The translations under genes and the position numbers were made by a program. From assembly GCA_019634415.1 (NCBI GenBank), contig JAHQVJ010000221.1, forward strand, positions 1 through 64,000: a stretch of 64,000 bases of DNA, in the 5' to 3' direction. The stretch is from Myxococcales bacterium (GTDB lineage Bacteria; Myxococcota_A; UBA796; GCA-2862545). Below, in pieces: positions 47,621-55,703 of the stretch; the first letter of the stretch is position 1; each line of letters starts with the position of its first letter. The notes beneath the pieces were generated by a model, which was not told the origin of the DNA, did no database searches, and saw only the letters and a list, made by a program, of their open reading frames with translations.

Positions 47621-48088
47621 ATGCTGAGCTTCGGGCTGGGCGAGATGCTGCTCGTCGCTGTCGTTGCCTTGCTGGTGGTGGGTCCCGAGCGGCTTCCCCG
47701 CGTCCTCCGCCAGCTGGGCCGATGGTATGGGCAGGCGCGACGTGCGGCCGACGAGCTGCGCCGAGCCTTCGTGCTCGAGGCCGACCGGCAAGATGCGTCG
47801 GACCGATATCGCAAGCTGCAGGAGCGACGGCGTCAAGCCGAGCAGTCCCGGCAGGAGGCCGACAGGGAGGGTCCCGCTGCCGATGGCGACGCAGCGGAGG
47901 GCACGGACGTCGGGGGCGAAGAGGCTGCGAAGGCAGCGCTGGCCGATGCAGGCGTGCCCGTGCCGCAGGAGGTGCCCCTCCCGGTACCCGAAGGTCCCGA
48001 GCTGCCGGACGCCCCCGACGCCAACGCGGAGCCCCCCGATGCACCCCATCCCACCCGCCCCACGCCCGTGGTGGAGGAGAGCCCTTGA
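47621..48088 (+). CDS. tatB: Sec-independent translocase subunit TatB
   Basis: A 155-residue single-pass protein. It opens with MLSFGLGEMLLVAVVALLVV, the membrane helix with the conserved Glu at position 8, followed by GPERLPRVLRQLGRW, the TatB-type hinge and amphipathic helix. The rest is a charged, Pro/Ala/Glu-rich tail of low complexity. TatB forms the twin-arginine signal receptor with TatC. The TTG start of tatC overlaps its stop (TTGA). No tatA is in the window, so a TatA must be encoded elsewhere or this protein serves both roles. Confidence 0.88.
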   Translation: MLSFGLGEMLLVAVVALLVVGPERLPRVLRQLGRWYGQARRAADELRRAFVLEADRQDASDRYRKLQERRRQAEQSRQEADREGPAADGDAAEGTDVGGEEAAKAALADAGVPVPQEVPLPVPEGPELPDAPDANAEPPDAPHPTRPTPVVEESP

Positions 48089-48870
48089 GCGCCGAGCTTG
48101 TCACCAGTGACGAGGAAGAAGAGACCCTCGACGAGGTCGACCAGTTCCGGATGCCGCTGCTGGAGCACCTCAAGGAGCTCCGCAACCGGCTGCTGTGGAC
48201 CGTGGGGGCCATGTCCATCGCCTTCGGCATCTCGCTGTACTTCGCCACCGACATCATCGACTTCCTGAAGATCCCGATCGATCGCGCCCTGTTGGATGCG
48301 GGTGTCGACGGCGGCCTCGCCATCGTGTCGGGTCCCTTCGAGGGTGTGTACGCCTGGCTCCGCGCCGCCTTCCTCGGCTCCATCGTGCTGTCCAGCCCCA
48401 TCATCGCCTGGCAGGTGTGGGGCTTCGTGGCACCCGGACTGTACAAGACGGAACGGCGCATCGTGCTTCCCCTCACCGTGTCGTCGACCTTCCTGTTCGG
48501 CGCCGGCGCGGCGTTCGCCTACTACGTGATCTTCCCCGTGGCCTTCCCGTTCTTCTTCACGGTGATCGACGCCGACGTGAACCTGTCGGTCCAGGGGTAC
48601 CTGTCGGCCGTGGTCAAGATGATGCTGGCCTTCGGCGTCTGCTTCCAGCTTCCCGTCGGCAGCTTCTTCCTCGCTCGCATGGGCCTCATCGACCACAAGG
48701 ACATGCTGTCCTCCTTCCGCTACGCGGTCGTGGGCATCTTCGTGATCGCGGCACTGATCACACCGCCGGACATCCTCACCCAGAGCCTGCTCGCCCTACC
48801 CTTGGTGGGCCTGTACGGAATCGGGATCGTGGTCGCTCGCGTGTTCTCCACGAAGGAACGCGACCTCTGA
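48085..48870 (+). CDS. tatC: Sec-independent translocase subunit TatC
   Basis: A 261-residue protein with six hydrophobic segments. LLEHLKELRNRLLW near the N-terminus is the signal-recognition motif of TatC. Further conserved parts are FVAPGLYKTERR, FAYYVIFP and YAVVGIFVIAALITPPD. TTG 48085 is chosen because GGAGGAG lies 4-5 bases upstream and the start overlaps the tatB stop. The twin-arginine pathway exports folded, cofactor-bearing proteins; the DUF1501 protein at 54493-55695 carries a matching RRRDFLA signal. Confidence 0.93.
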   Translation: MSAELVTSDEEEETLDEVDQFRMPLLEHLKELRNRLLWTVGAMSIAFGISLYFATDIIDFLKIPIDRALLDAGVDGGLAIVSGPFEGVYAWLRAAFLGSIVLSSPIIAWQVWGFVAPGLYKTERRIVLPLTVSSTFLFGAGAAFAYYVIFPVAFPFFFTVIDADVNLSVQGYLSAVVKMMLAFGVCFQLPVGSFFLARMGLIDHKDMLSSFRYAVVGIFVIAALITPPDILTQSLLALPLVGLYGIGIVVARVFSTKERDL

Positions 48871-48916
48871 GCCTCGGTGTTAGAATGCGGGACCTTGGGG
48901 TTTGCGGGGACGTTCG

Positions 48917-50008
48917 ATGAAGACCTGGTCCATGACATCGATGTTGGTTCTGGCGCTCCCCAGCTGCACCGTGGACCTGATCATCGGCGCCGACGTGTAC
49001 GTGCCCTCGTGGGAGGGAGATGTTCCTTCCACCCAGCCCACCGTGGACACCGAGGATCCTGGGGTGGTGACCGACGACGAGCTGTGTGACGGGGTCGACA
49101 ACGACGGTGACCTCGATGTGGACGAGGGCGACGTGTGCGCGCGCACCGAGACCTTCGATCAAGTGGCCGACGTGGACGTGCTGCTGGTAGTGGACCCCCG
49201 AGACGCCGCCCAAGGGGTGCGCGATCGGCTGGTGAACGGACTCCAGGGCATGGTGGAGCCTCACCTGGGCGATGGTCGCTCGGCACAATTCGCTGTGCTG
49301 TCGATGGGCGGCGACCCCCATCACCTCGGACGCCTGGTGTCGCTGGAGGGAGCCTCCTATGCCGAGACGGCCAGCGGCGACATCGGGGCCATGCTGGACT
49401 TCCTGCACGACGCCACCGGAGCCGTGGCTGGCACCCACGTGGCTGCTCGGCAGGCCACTCAGCTCGCCATCGACGAGTATCGACACTTCAAGCCGAACCT
49501 CGGGTTCGATCGGAACGAGACCTTCCTGTCGCTCGTCTACCTGACCACCACCGAAGACCACAGCCTGCCCTACCCGGACGAGCTCGTGGAGATCCTCGAC
49601 GAGTTCCAGGGTCCATACGGATGGTCCGCCCACGTGGTCGCCCAGCTCGAGGACTCGGACTGCACGGGCGAGCACGCTCCCCAGCATCGCGCCAAGACCC
49701 TGGCGGACCTGGCGATTCACTCCGGCGGCATGCTTCTGTCGCACTGCGAGGAGGACTACGGCGCCTTCTTGGAGGCCATGTCCACCGACGCTGCCATGCG
49801 GGTGCTGCGGAGCACGTTCTGGCTCGAGGGCCCCCCGCAGAAGACCACCACCTCGGTGGAGCTCGCGCTGGGTGCAGACGTTCGCACCCTCGACCCCTCG
49901 GAGTTCACCCTGAAGGACGAAGCGCTCACCCTGAACGAAGCGCCCGCCGCAGGGACCCAGATCACCGTGTCGTACATGCTCGACGCAGGACCGAAGCACC
50001 GCCGCTAG
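48917..50008 (+). CDS. lipoprotein with MopE-type metal motif and vWA-like domain
   Basis: A 363-residue protein. ATG 48917 gives a signal peptide with a lipobox (LALPSC, Cys at residue 18). After an acidic linker comes CDGVDNDGDLDVDEGD, the putative metal-binding motif known from MopE and common in Myxococcota surface proteins. Residues about 90-310 look like a von Willebrand factor A-type domain: VDVLLVVDPRD for the first strand with the acidic site (DxS not intact), then alternating helices and strands (FLSLVYLTTTEDH). The C-terminal 60 residues form a beta domain. It probably sits on the cell surface; the ligand is unknown. Repeated CxxxxC pairs suggest disulfides. Confidence 0.7.
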   Translation: MKTWSMTSMLVLALPSCTVDLIIGADVYVPSWEGDVPSTQPTVDTEDPGVVTDDELCDGVDNDGDLDVDEGDVCARTETFDQVADVDVLLVVDPRDAAQGVRDRLVNGLQGMVEPHLGDGRSAQFAVLSMGGDPHHLGRLVSLEGASYAETASGDIGAMLDFLHDATGAVAGTHVAARQATQLAIDEYRHFKPNLGFDRNETFLSLVYLTTTEDHSLPYPDELVEILDEFQGPYGWSAHVVAQLEDSDCTGEHAPQHRAKTLADLAIHSGGMLLSHCEEDYGAFLEAMSTDAAMRVLRSTFWLEGPPQKTTTSVELALGADVRTLDPSEFTLKDEALTLNEAPAAGTQITVSYMLDAGPKHRR

Positions 50009-50047
50009 CCGTCGTCGTGCGCGATCGCAGCGCGACTGGCCTCACCA

Positions 50048-50064
50048 GTATACATGTGTTCAGT
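50048..50064 (+). promoter_or_regulatory. LexA box-like site upstream of Y-family polymerase
   Basis: GTATACATGTGTTCAGT agrees at 15 of 17 positions with the Myxococcus-type LexA consensus CTRHAMRYBYGTTCAGS as I remember it; only the first and last positions differ. It ends 23 bases before the ATG of the polymerase gene, where a repressor would block transcription. SOS control of such polymerases is common. Confidence 0.65.
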
Positions 50065-50087
50065 GCTCTCCCCTGGGAGGACCGAGC

Positions 50088-51332
50088 ATGGAGCAGGTGG
50101 TACCCGGTGCGCGGATCTGCTGTCTGGACCTCGACACGTTCTTCGTGTCGGTGGAGCGGCTCCTGGATCCCGAGCTGGTGGGCAAGCCCGTGGTCGTGGG
50201 CGCTTCACCGGGCAAGCGCGGCGTCGTGACCGCGGCGAGCTACGAGGTGCGCGCCTTCGGCGTGCGCTCCGGCATGCCCATCTCCGAGGCCGTGAGACTC
50301 GCGCCCGACGCCGTGTTCCTGCCCTGTCGCCACGGTGTGTACGGGCCCTACGCCGCAGAGGTTCGCGAGATCCTCGAGCGCTACACGCCGAGCGTGCAGA
50401 CCGCCAGCATCGACGAGTTCTTCCTGGACTTCCGTGGCTGCGAGCGACTGTGGAGGCGTCGCGAGGATCCCACCGACGAAGCCACCATCGAGCGAGTGGT
50501 GCGGCAGATGCGCCAGACCATCCACGACGAGGTGGGCCTGCCAGCAAGCGCGGGGATCGGCAGCACCCGCTCCATCGCCAAGATCGCGTCTGGCAAGGCC
50601 AAGCCTGCGGGCGTCCACCTGGTGCCCGCGGGTGCGGAGCAGGCGTTCGTGCGCCCCCTGCCCGTCCGAGCGTTCCCCGGCATCGGTCCCGCCACCGAGG
50701 CACGCCTGCACGCACGTGGGATCCACACCGTTGGCGACCTGCTGGCGGTACCCCCAGGACCCCTGCGCGCGCGATTCGGAGGGCTGGCCGCCTCGGTGAC
50801 GCGCAGCATCGATCCCACCCGTCGCAGCCCGCTGGGCCGGGATCGGCCTGCCTTTCGCGAGCACGACGACCCTGGGCACGGCTCGGTGGGCAGCATCTCC
50901 AACGAGCGCACCTTCCATGCCGACGTGTCGGACATCCAGCGCGTGCTCGATCAGCTGCGTTCCTTGGCGGAGCGCGTGAGCTGGCGAGCGCGGCAGCGTG
51001 GCGTGCTGGCGCGCACCGTCACCCTCAAGCTGCGCACCTCGGACTTCCACACCGTCACGCGGGGTCTGACCGCCCATGGCACCCACCACGAGGCCGAGAT
51101 CCACCGGCGGCTGCTCACCCTGCTGCCGAAGGCGTGGTCCCGAGAGCAGGCGGTGCGACTCATCGGAGTGGCGCTGTCCAACTTCGATCAGCCGGGCAAT
51201 CAGCTAGCACTCCCCCTCGCGGTGCGGCACCGTCCGAGCGTGGGAGGGGCCATCGACGCCGTGCGGGAGCGCTTCGGCTACGACGCCATTCGCCTCGGTG
51301 CCACGGGCTCCCCCACCCAGTGGATCGCGTGA
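50088..51332 (+). CDS. dinB: Y-family DNA polymerase (Pol IV/DinB-like)
   Basis: A 414-residue translesion polymerase. CCLDLDTFFVSVERLLDP carries the first catalytic Asp pair, TAASYEVRAFGVRSGMP is the finger region, and SIDEFFLDF has the catalytic D-E (DinB usually SIDEAYLD). GIGSTRSIAKIASGKAKPAG and the helix-hairpin-helix PGIGPATEARL follow, then the little finger with SNERTF. The C-terminus (NQLALPLA) has a QLxLPL clamp-binding motif near residue 378. It should copy past damaged bases with low fidelity. A LexA-like box lies in front. It converges on the DUF1615 gene after 5 bases. Confidence 0.88.
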   Translation: MEQVVPGARICCLDLDTFFVSVERLLDPELVGKPVVVGASPGKRGVVTAASYEVRAFGVRSGMPISEAVRLAPDAVFLPCRHGVYGPYAAEVREILERYTPSVQTASIDEFFLDFRGCERLWRRREDPTDEATIERVVRQMRQTIHDEVGLPASAGIGSTRSIAKIASGKAKPAGVHLVPAGAEQAFVRPLPVRAFPGIGPATEARLHARGIHTVGDLLAVPPGPLRARFGGLAASVTRSIDPTRRSPLGRDRPAFREHDDPGHGSVGSISNERTFHADVSDIQRVLDQLRSLAERVSWRARQRGVLARTVTLKLRTSDFHTVTRGLTAHGTHHEAEIHRRLLTLLPKAWSREQAVRLIGVALSNFDQPGNQLALPLAVRHRPSVGGAIDAVRERFGYDAIRLGATGSPTQWIA

Positions 51333-51337
51333 GGCGC

Positions 51338-52447
51338 CTAGCTTCGCTCGAGGCAGGCCTTGAAGCGGTGCTCCACGTTCTCGGCGAACCAGGCGGTGGT
51401 CCGGTCTCGCGACAGCTTCGGGCTGTCGAGGCTCACCACCGGCAGCCGAGCATAGGCGGGATCCTTGCCCGTTCGCTCCTTGTAGGTGGCGCGGACGGCC
51501 TCCCAGGTGCGCGTCTGCTCGAAGGCCGCCGTCTTCTCCTTGCCCACGTCGCGCCGGATCTGGCGCTCCGACAGGTCTCCGCCGTACATGGCGCGCCAGG
51601 CCATCAGCGCTCCCATGGTCTCTCCATCCTTGGGGCGCCCCCCGTCCTTGGGGTAGGCCAGCAGGTCGCCGTCGAGCGCGAGCTCGAGCTCCATGATGGC
51701 CGCCAGCTGCTCCTGGAAGGCGGCGTTGCGCGACGCATAGAAGCCCGCATTGAAGTCCGCGAACCGGTAGGCCGGCCGGTCGTAGTCCGCCTCGTGAGCG
51801 AACAGGCGAGCCGTTCCCCAGCGCAGTCCGCCCGCGCGCGTGTAGAGCAGATCGCGCACCGTCTTGCGCGGCACACCCGCGTCCGACGCAGCCTCTTGCG
51901 CCCAGGACACCGACACCTGCATCGAGCCCGCCGTCTTCACGGGATTGAGCTGGTCGAATTGGCGCATCAGCAGATCACCCGCGAGCGGGATGTCCGCTGC
52001 TCCGCCCGTGTAGTGCTCCGCCAGATCCCGAAACAGCTCGTCGAGCTGACGCTCCGTGCGCACCTTGGCCAGCCGCGCGTCGAAGGACTCGGACGCGCCC
52101 TCGGCCACCGGCTTGAGCAACCAATCCACGCCGTGCTTCGACAGGGGGCCGAGCAGCTTCAGCCCCGCCTCGATCTCCCTGCGCGCGATCTTGCCGAGCC
52201 CAGGCACCGCCGGATCCGCCTCGTAGGTGGACTCCTGCTCCACGACGGCGAGCACCGAGCAGACGCCCTGCTCGTCGACGCCAATCCCCGATGCTTGCAG
52301 CGCCGCCCGCAGATCCGTGGCCCAGCCCGCAGGATCGCTCGATTCCTTGCCGATGTAGGCCACAACTTGCTCGACGGCCATGCCAGGATCAGGGGGCTCG
52401 TCGCCGAAGCAACCCGACAGCAAGAACAGGGCGACTCGACCGATCAT
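51338..52447 (-). CDS. DUF1615 lipoprotein (YaiW-like)
   Basis: A 369-residue protein. ATG 52447 with GGGAGGA 4 bases upstream gives a lipoprotein signal (VALFLLSGCFG, Cys about residue 13). The body matches DUF1615: GWATDLRAALQASGI, CSVLAVVEQESTYEADP, PGLGKIARREIEAG, LNPVKTAGSMQVSVSWA and YRFADFNAGFYASRNAAFQ. The EQESTY and MQVS segments recall lytic transglycosylases, so a peptidoglycan-related role is plausible. E. coli YaiW of this family is a surface-exposed lipoprotein that affects uptake of peptides. Probably monocistronic. Confidence 0.85.
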   Translation of the reverse strand: MIGRVALFLLSGCFGDEPPDPGMAVEQVVAYIGKESSDPAGWATDLRAALQASGIGVDEQGVCSVLAVVEQESTYEADPAVPGLGKIARREIEAGLKLLGPLSKHGVDWLLKPVAEGASESFDARLAKVRTERQLDELFRDLAEHYTGGAADIPLAGDLLMRQFDQLNPVKTAGSMQVSVSWAQEAASDAGVPRKTVRDLLYTRAGGLRWGTARLFAHEADYDRPAYRFADFNAGFYASRNAAFQEQLAAIMELELALDGDLLAYPKDGGRPKDGETMGALMAWRAMYGGDLSERQIRRDVGKEKTAAFEQTRTWEAVRATYKERTGKDPAYARLPVVSLDSPKLSRDRTTAWFAENVEHRFKACLERS

Positions 52448-52535
52448 GGATCCTCCCGACACGGCGTGCGGACACCCAACGAAGGGCATGGTGTCACGTG
52501 CCGTCGTGCCTTCACCTACGCAAGCGCGGCCCTGG

Positions 52536-52916
52536 TCATTCGTGACCCGGCTCGCGGTACGGCTTTCCGACAGTACCGCCGATGGCCAGGATCCGCGCGG
52601 ATTCGCCCTCGGTCACCAGCTTTCGGGTCACCTCCGGTGCCACGCACACCATGTCACCTCTCGTAAGTCGGAGGATCTGTCCCTGCGCGTGGAGCGCCAC
52701 TGAGCCCTCCAGCACCAGGTAGACCTCCTCCTGCCCGTCCCCCACATGGTCGTGCTCGGGGTAGCCCTGCACGCCCGGCTCCAGCTCCAGCACGTTCATG
52801 CCCCACGCCCGCACGCCCAAGGCCTGACGCACCGCGCGGAAGCGGATCCCGGGGATCTGGTTGGGCCCGACGTAGGGCTCCACGTCGTCGATGTGGACTC
52901 GTCTCACACCTGTCAT
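52536..52916 (-). CDS. single-domain cupin
   Basis: A 126-residue cupin. The metal site motif 1 is PEHDHVGDGQEEVYLVLEG (His, His, Glu) and motif 2 is LTRGDMVCVAPEVTRKL, in which the usual final His is Arg, so metal binding may be altered. AGGAG lies 5 bases before ATG 52916. The divergent AraC-type regulator starts 24 bases away, so they probably share control. Such cupins may be enzymes or small-molecule sensors; the substrate is unknown. Confidence 0.8.
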   Translation of the reverse strand: MTGVRRVHIDDVEPYVGPNQIPGIRFRAVRQALGVRAWGMNVLELEPGVQGYPEHDHVGDGQEEVYLVLEGSVALHAQGQILRLTRGDMVCVAPEVTRKLVTEGESARILAIGGTVGKPYREPGHE

Positions 52917-52940
52917 GCTGATCTCCTGGTGAGGTGTCGC

Positions 52941-53777
52941 ATGTCTTCGAGTCGGCCGCCAGACCCGCCGGAGGAGCTTCCCTTCGACGGCCGCGTGCGC
53001 GGCATGGTGTCCAACGCCTCGAGCGGCCAGCGCGTGCAGGCCCGCCTGTTCACCGCCCCCGACGATCTGGCTCTGTTGGTCTCCTACCTGTGGACGACGT
53101 CGTGGGACCTGCGGGGTCAAGCTCCCCATCGCTTCCAGATCTTGGGCGCACCCACCGCAGACGTGGTGTTCGAGCCAGCTGCGAGCCGAGTGGTGGGGGT
53201 TTGGACCCGCATGTGGGAGCGCACGCTTCAGGACCAGGGGTGCATGTGGGCGATCAAGCTCCGGCCCGGAGCGGGCCGCGCGGTGCTGCCCAGCAGCATG
53301 GCCACCTACACCGATCGCATCACCCCGCTGGCCGAGGTGTGGCCCAGTGCCGAAGACCCCACCGAGCGGCTGCTCGCCCACCCCGACGAGGCGCAGACCG
53401 CCTCGGCCCTCTCGGACTGGCTGCGAGGCGCGCTGCGGCCCCACGACGAGGAAAAGCGCACGCTGGCGACGGATCTGCTGCAGCGTGTGGAGGAAGACTC
53501 CGAGCTGCTGAGGGCGGAGCAGCTCGCACACACTGCAGGACTGGGGATCCGGGCGCTGCAGCGCCTGTTCTCGGCCTACGTGGGCGCGTCGCCGAAGTGG
53601 GTGATCCGGCGTCGCAGGCTGCAGGAGGCGGCCCAGCGCGTGGAAGCGGGCTCGGCCGAAGATCTGTCGGAGCTCGCCTTCGCCTTGGGCTACGCCGATC
53701 AAGCTCACCTCGCCCGAGACTTCAAGGCGGCGGTGGGCATGCCGCTGCGCGCCTTCGAGCAACACCTGCGGTCCTGA
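52941..53777 (+). CDS. AraC-family transcriptional regulator
   Basis: A 278-residue protein. The C-terminal 100 residues carry the double helix-turn-helix of the AraC family: LAHTAGLGIRALQRLFSAYV, VGASPKWVIRRRRLQEA, then LSELAFALGYADQAHLARDF. The N-terminal part (VSYLWTTSWDLRG, RVVGVWTRMW) resembles the DUF6597-type sensor domain. It probably controls itself and the divergent cupin gene from the 24-base gap, although promoters must extend into the coding regions. Inducer unknown. Confidence 0.88.
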   Translation: MSSSRPPDPPEELPFDGRVRGMVSNASSGQRVQARLFTAPDDLALLVSYLWTTSWDLRGQAPHRFQILGAPTADVVFEPAASRVVGVWTRMWERTLQDQGCMWAIKLRPGAGRAVLPSSMATYTDRITPLAEVWPSAEDPTERLLAHPDEAQTASALSDWLRGALRPHDEEKRTLATDLLQRVEEDSELLRAEQLAHTAGLGIRALQRLFSAYVGASPKWVIRRRRLQEAAQRVEAGSAEDLSELAFALGYADQAHLARDFKAAVGMPLRAFEQHLRS

Positions 53778-53858
53778 TCCGCTCCTCCCCGCATGGTCAA
53801 GAAGATGTGAAGCAGGCCCTGGTCAGCGGGCAAGCTCTAGGGCACGAGGAGTGTGACC

Positions 53859-54323
53859 ATGCTGTGGATCGGGATGATGACGGCACTCGCAGCCGACCTG
53901 GACGGCGATGCCATCGACGATGCCATCGACAACTGCATCGAGGTGGCGAACGTCGATCAGGAGGACTTCGACGAGGACGGTGTGGGCGATGCCTGCGACA
54001 ACTGCCCCGACTGGGAGAACGCCGCCCAAGACGACAGGGACGCCGACGGCTTCGGTGATCGCTGCGACCTGTGTCTGTTCATGGCCACCGACACCAACGC
54101 GGACTCGGACGACGACGGCCTAGGGGACAGCTGTGACAACTGCCCCTTCGCGCCGAACTTCGATCAAGCCGACGACGACGGCGACGGGATCGGCAACGTC
54201 TGCGATCCGTCGCTGCTCCAGCGCTGCGAGGAGGGGTGCAGCACCGGGGCGACGGGCGCTGTGGGTCCCGTGCTCCTCCTAGCTGCCCTCCTCGCCACCC
54301 GCCGACGCCTCCGCCTCGCCTAG
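53859..54323 (+). CDS. secreted thrombospondin type 3-like Asp-repeat protein with MYXO-CTERM-like tail
   Basis: A 154-residue protein. ATG 53859 follows GAGGAG by 7 bases and gives a short signal peptide (MLWIGMMTALAADLDGD). The mature part is five calcium-binding type 3 repeats of the pattern DxDxDGxGDxCDNC. The C-terminus is GCSTGATG, a hydrophobic stretch (VGPVLLLAALLA) and TRRRLRLA: a Cys, one membrane segment and an Arg cluster, as in MYXO-CTERM sorting signals of myxobacterial surface proteins. It would be anchored at the cell surface after processing at the Cys. Confidence 0.8.
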   Translation: MLWIGMMTALAADLDGDAIDDAIDNCIEVANVDQEDFDEDGVGDACDNCPDWENAAQDDRDADGFGDRCDLCLFMATDTNADSDDDGLGDSCDNCPFAPNFDQADDDGDGIGNVCDPSLLQRCEEGCSTGATGAVGPVLLLAALLATRRRLRLA

Positions 54324-54480
54324 CAGGCTGCTGAATAAGGTCCGTGAGGGACTGTTTCAACGGCCTGTGCGGAGGGAGCGGCCAACGAGGGGATCATGGA
54401 AGCCCGCCGAGAAGTGATGAACGAAGCAAGGGCTCCCCCCCCCCGCCGCGACCGGCAATCGGTAGCTAGCAGACTGCTGG
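54321..54480. repeat. gap with short direct repeats, possible relic
   Basis: TAGCAGGCTGCTG (54321-54333) recurs with one change as TAGCAGACTGCTG (54467-54479), bounding a 145-base stretch with no gene. Each copy is itself palindromic. The stretch includes a C-run (54435-54444). It could be the trace of an insertion sequence or simply paired terminators between the convergent genes on either side. Confidence 0.35.
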
Positions 54481-54492
54481 ACTGTTCAGCTG

Positions 54493-55695
54493 CTAGGCGA
54501 GCACCTGCGTGAGCGGCGTCGCTCCCCCGACCCACTCGGCGGGGTCCAGATCGGCGGCGGCGAGCAACGTGGCCCCCAGTCGGTTCGCCGAGAGCGTGAC
54601 CCCTTCTACCTCGAGGCCGTCGTAGGCTTCGTCGTAGCCCCCCACCACGCTGCCACCTCGCACCCCGGCCCCGAAGAGCAGCGCGGAGGTGTAGGGCCAG
54701 TGGTCCTTGCCAGCGTCGGCGTTGAGCCGCGGCGTGCGCCCCATCTCCGAGAGCACCACCACCATCGTGTCGTCCGACAGGGGCGCACCGGTGGGTCCAG
54801 GGGTGGTCTGCAGCAGCGCGTCGAGCCGGATCAGATCAGCGAACAGGCTCTCCCACAGTGGTGACTGGCCCAACGCGTTGTTGGTGTGGGTGTCCCAGGA
54901 GCCCGCGGTGGCCGCCATCGCGCAGCGCGACGTGCGCGTGGCCAGGGCCTGCACGGCGAGCTCCAGCTGGTCCTCGAGGGTGAAGCGCGCGCCCAGCGAC
55001 AGGCTGTCGTCCACCTTCCGTAGATCGTCGAGCCGCTCCACGGAGGACTCGAAGGCCTCGGCGAGGACCACCTCCGACGCTGCCTGGGCGCGCGTGGTGC
55101 GCGCGGCCGCACGACGGGCCAGCACGCGGTCCACGGCGCTGGCTGCGTCGTCGGACATACCGCGTAGACCCGCCGTGACGGGTCTGCCAGACAGCAGCTG
55201 GCCGAGCTGGCCGTTGGTCCCCATGCGCGCCACGGCTCGGCCGTAGGGTCCCGCGAAGGAGGGTCCCGAGGCCACGAGCTCCGGCAGCAGGTAGTCGTTG
55301 CCCGCGTGAGCCAAGATGGCACCCCAGTCTGCCAGCCCGTCGTCGTTGGAGCCCGTCATCAGCAGGCGGGTGCACTGCTCGTGGGCGATGCTGGGCACCA
55401 GGATCCCGCGCAGGATGGCGGCTCGGCTGTGGGCCGACTCGAAGAAGGCACGCACGGAGGGCCGCGCTGGGTGGTCCACGTAGGTCAGGTCGCCGATGGT
55501 GGCTCGTTCGGCCTCGGGTTCGGTGTCGGCCACCGTGTGGAACGCGGGCGCCAGCGCGCAGGTGGGATCCCAGCCACCTCGGGCAAACACGAAGATGAAC
55601 TTGCGGTTTCGACCCTCGTCGGCGAGTGCCCGCAGGGGCACTCCGAAGGCAGCGCCGACTGCGGCGCTCGCTGCGAGAAAATCACGACGTCGCAT
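54493..55695 (-). CDS. DUF1501 family protein with Tat signal
   Basis: A 400-residue protein with a twin-arginine signal (MRRRDFLAASAAVGAAFG, then processing near ALA at about 25). The body matches DUF1501: FIFVFARGGWDPT, GSWDTHTNN, DDTMVVVLSEMGRTPRLNA and GKDHWPYTSALLFGAGVRGG. The family belongs to the alkaline-phosphatase/sulfatase superfamily and is often encoded next to DUF1549/DUF1588-type c-heme proteins, as here. Substrate unknown. It is the last gene of a three-gene operon (58099 to 54493), 8 bases after its partner. Confidence 0.88.
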   Translation of the reverse strand: MRRRDFLAASAAVGAAFGVPLRALADEGRNRKFIFVFARGGWDPTCALAPAFHTVADTEPEAERATIGDLTYVDHPARPSVRAFFESAHSRAAILRGILVPSIAHEQCTRLLMTGSNDDGLADWGAILAHAGNDYLLPELVASGPSFAGPYGRAVARMGTNGQLGQLLSGRPVTAGLRGMSDDAASAVDRVLARRAAARTTRAQAASEVVLAEAFESSVERLDDLRKVDDSLSLGARFTLEDQLELAVQALATRTSRCAMAATAGSWDTHTNNALGQSPLWESLFADLIRLDALLQTTPGPTGAPLSDDTMVVVLSEMGRTPRLNADAGKDHWPYTSALLFGAGVRGGSVVGGYDEAYDGLEVEGVTLSANRLGATLLAAADLDPAEWVGGATPLTQVLA

Positions 55696-55703
55696 GGCTC
55701 GCC

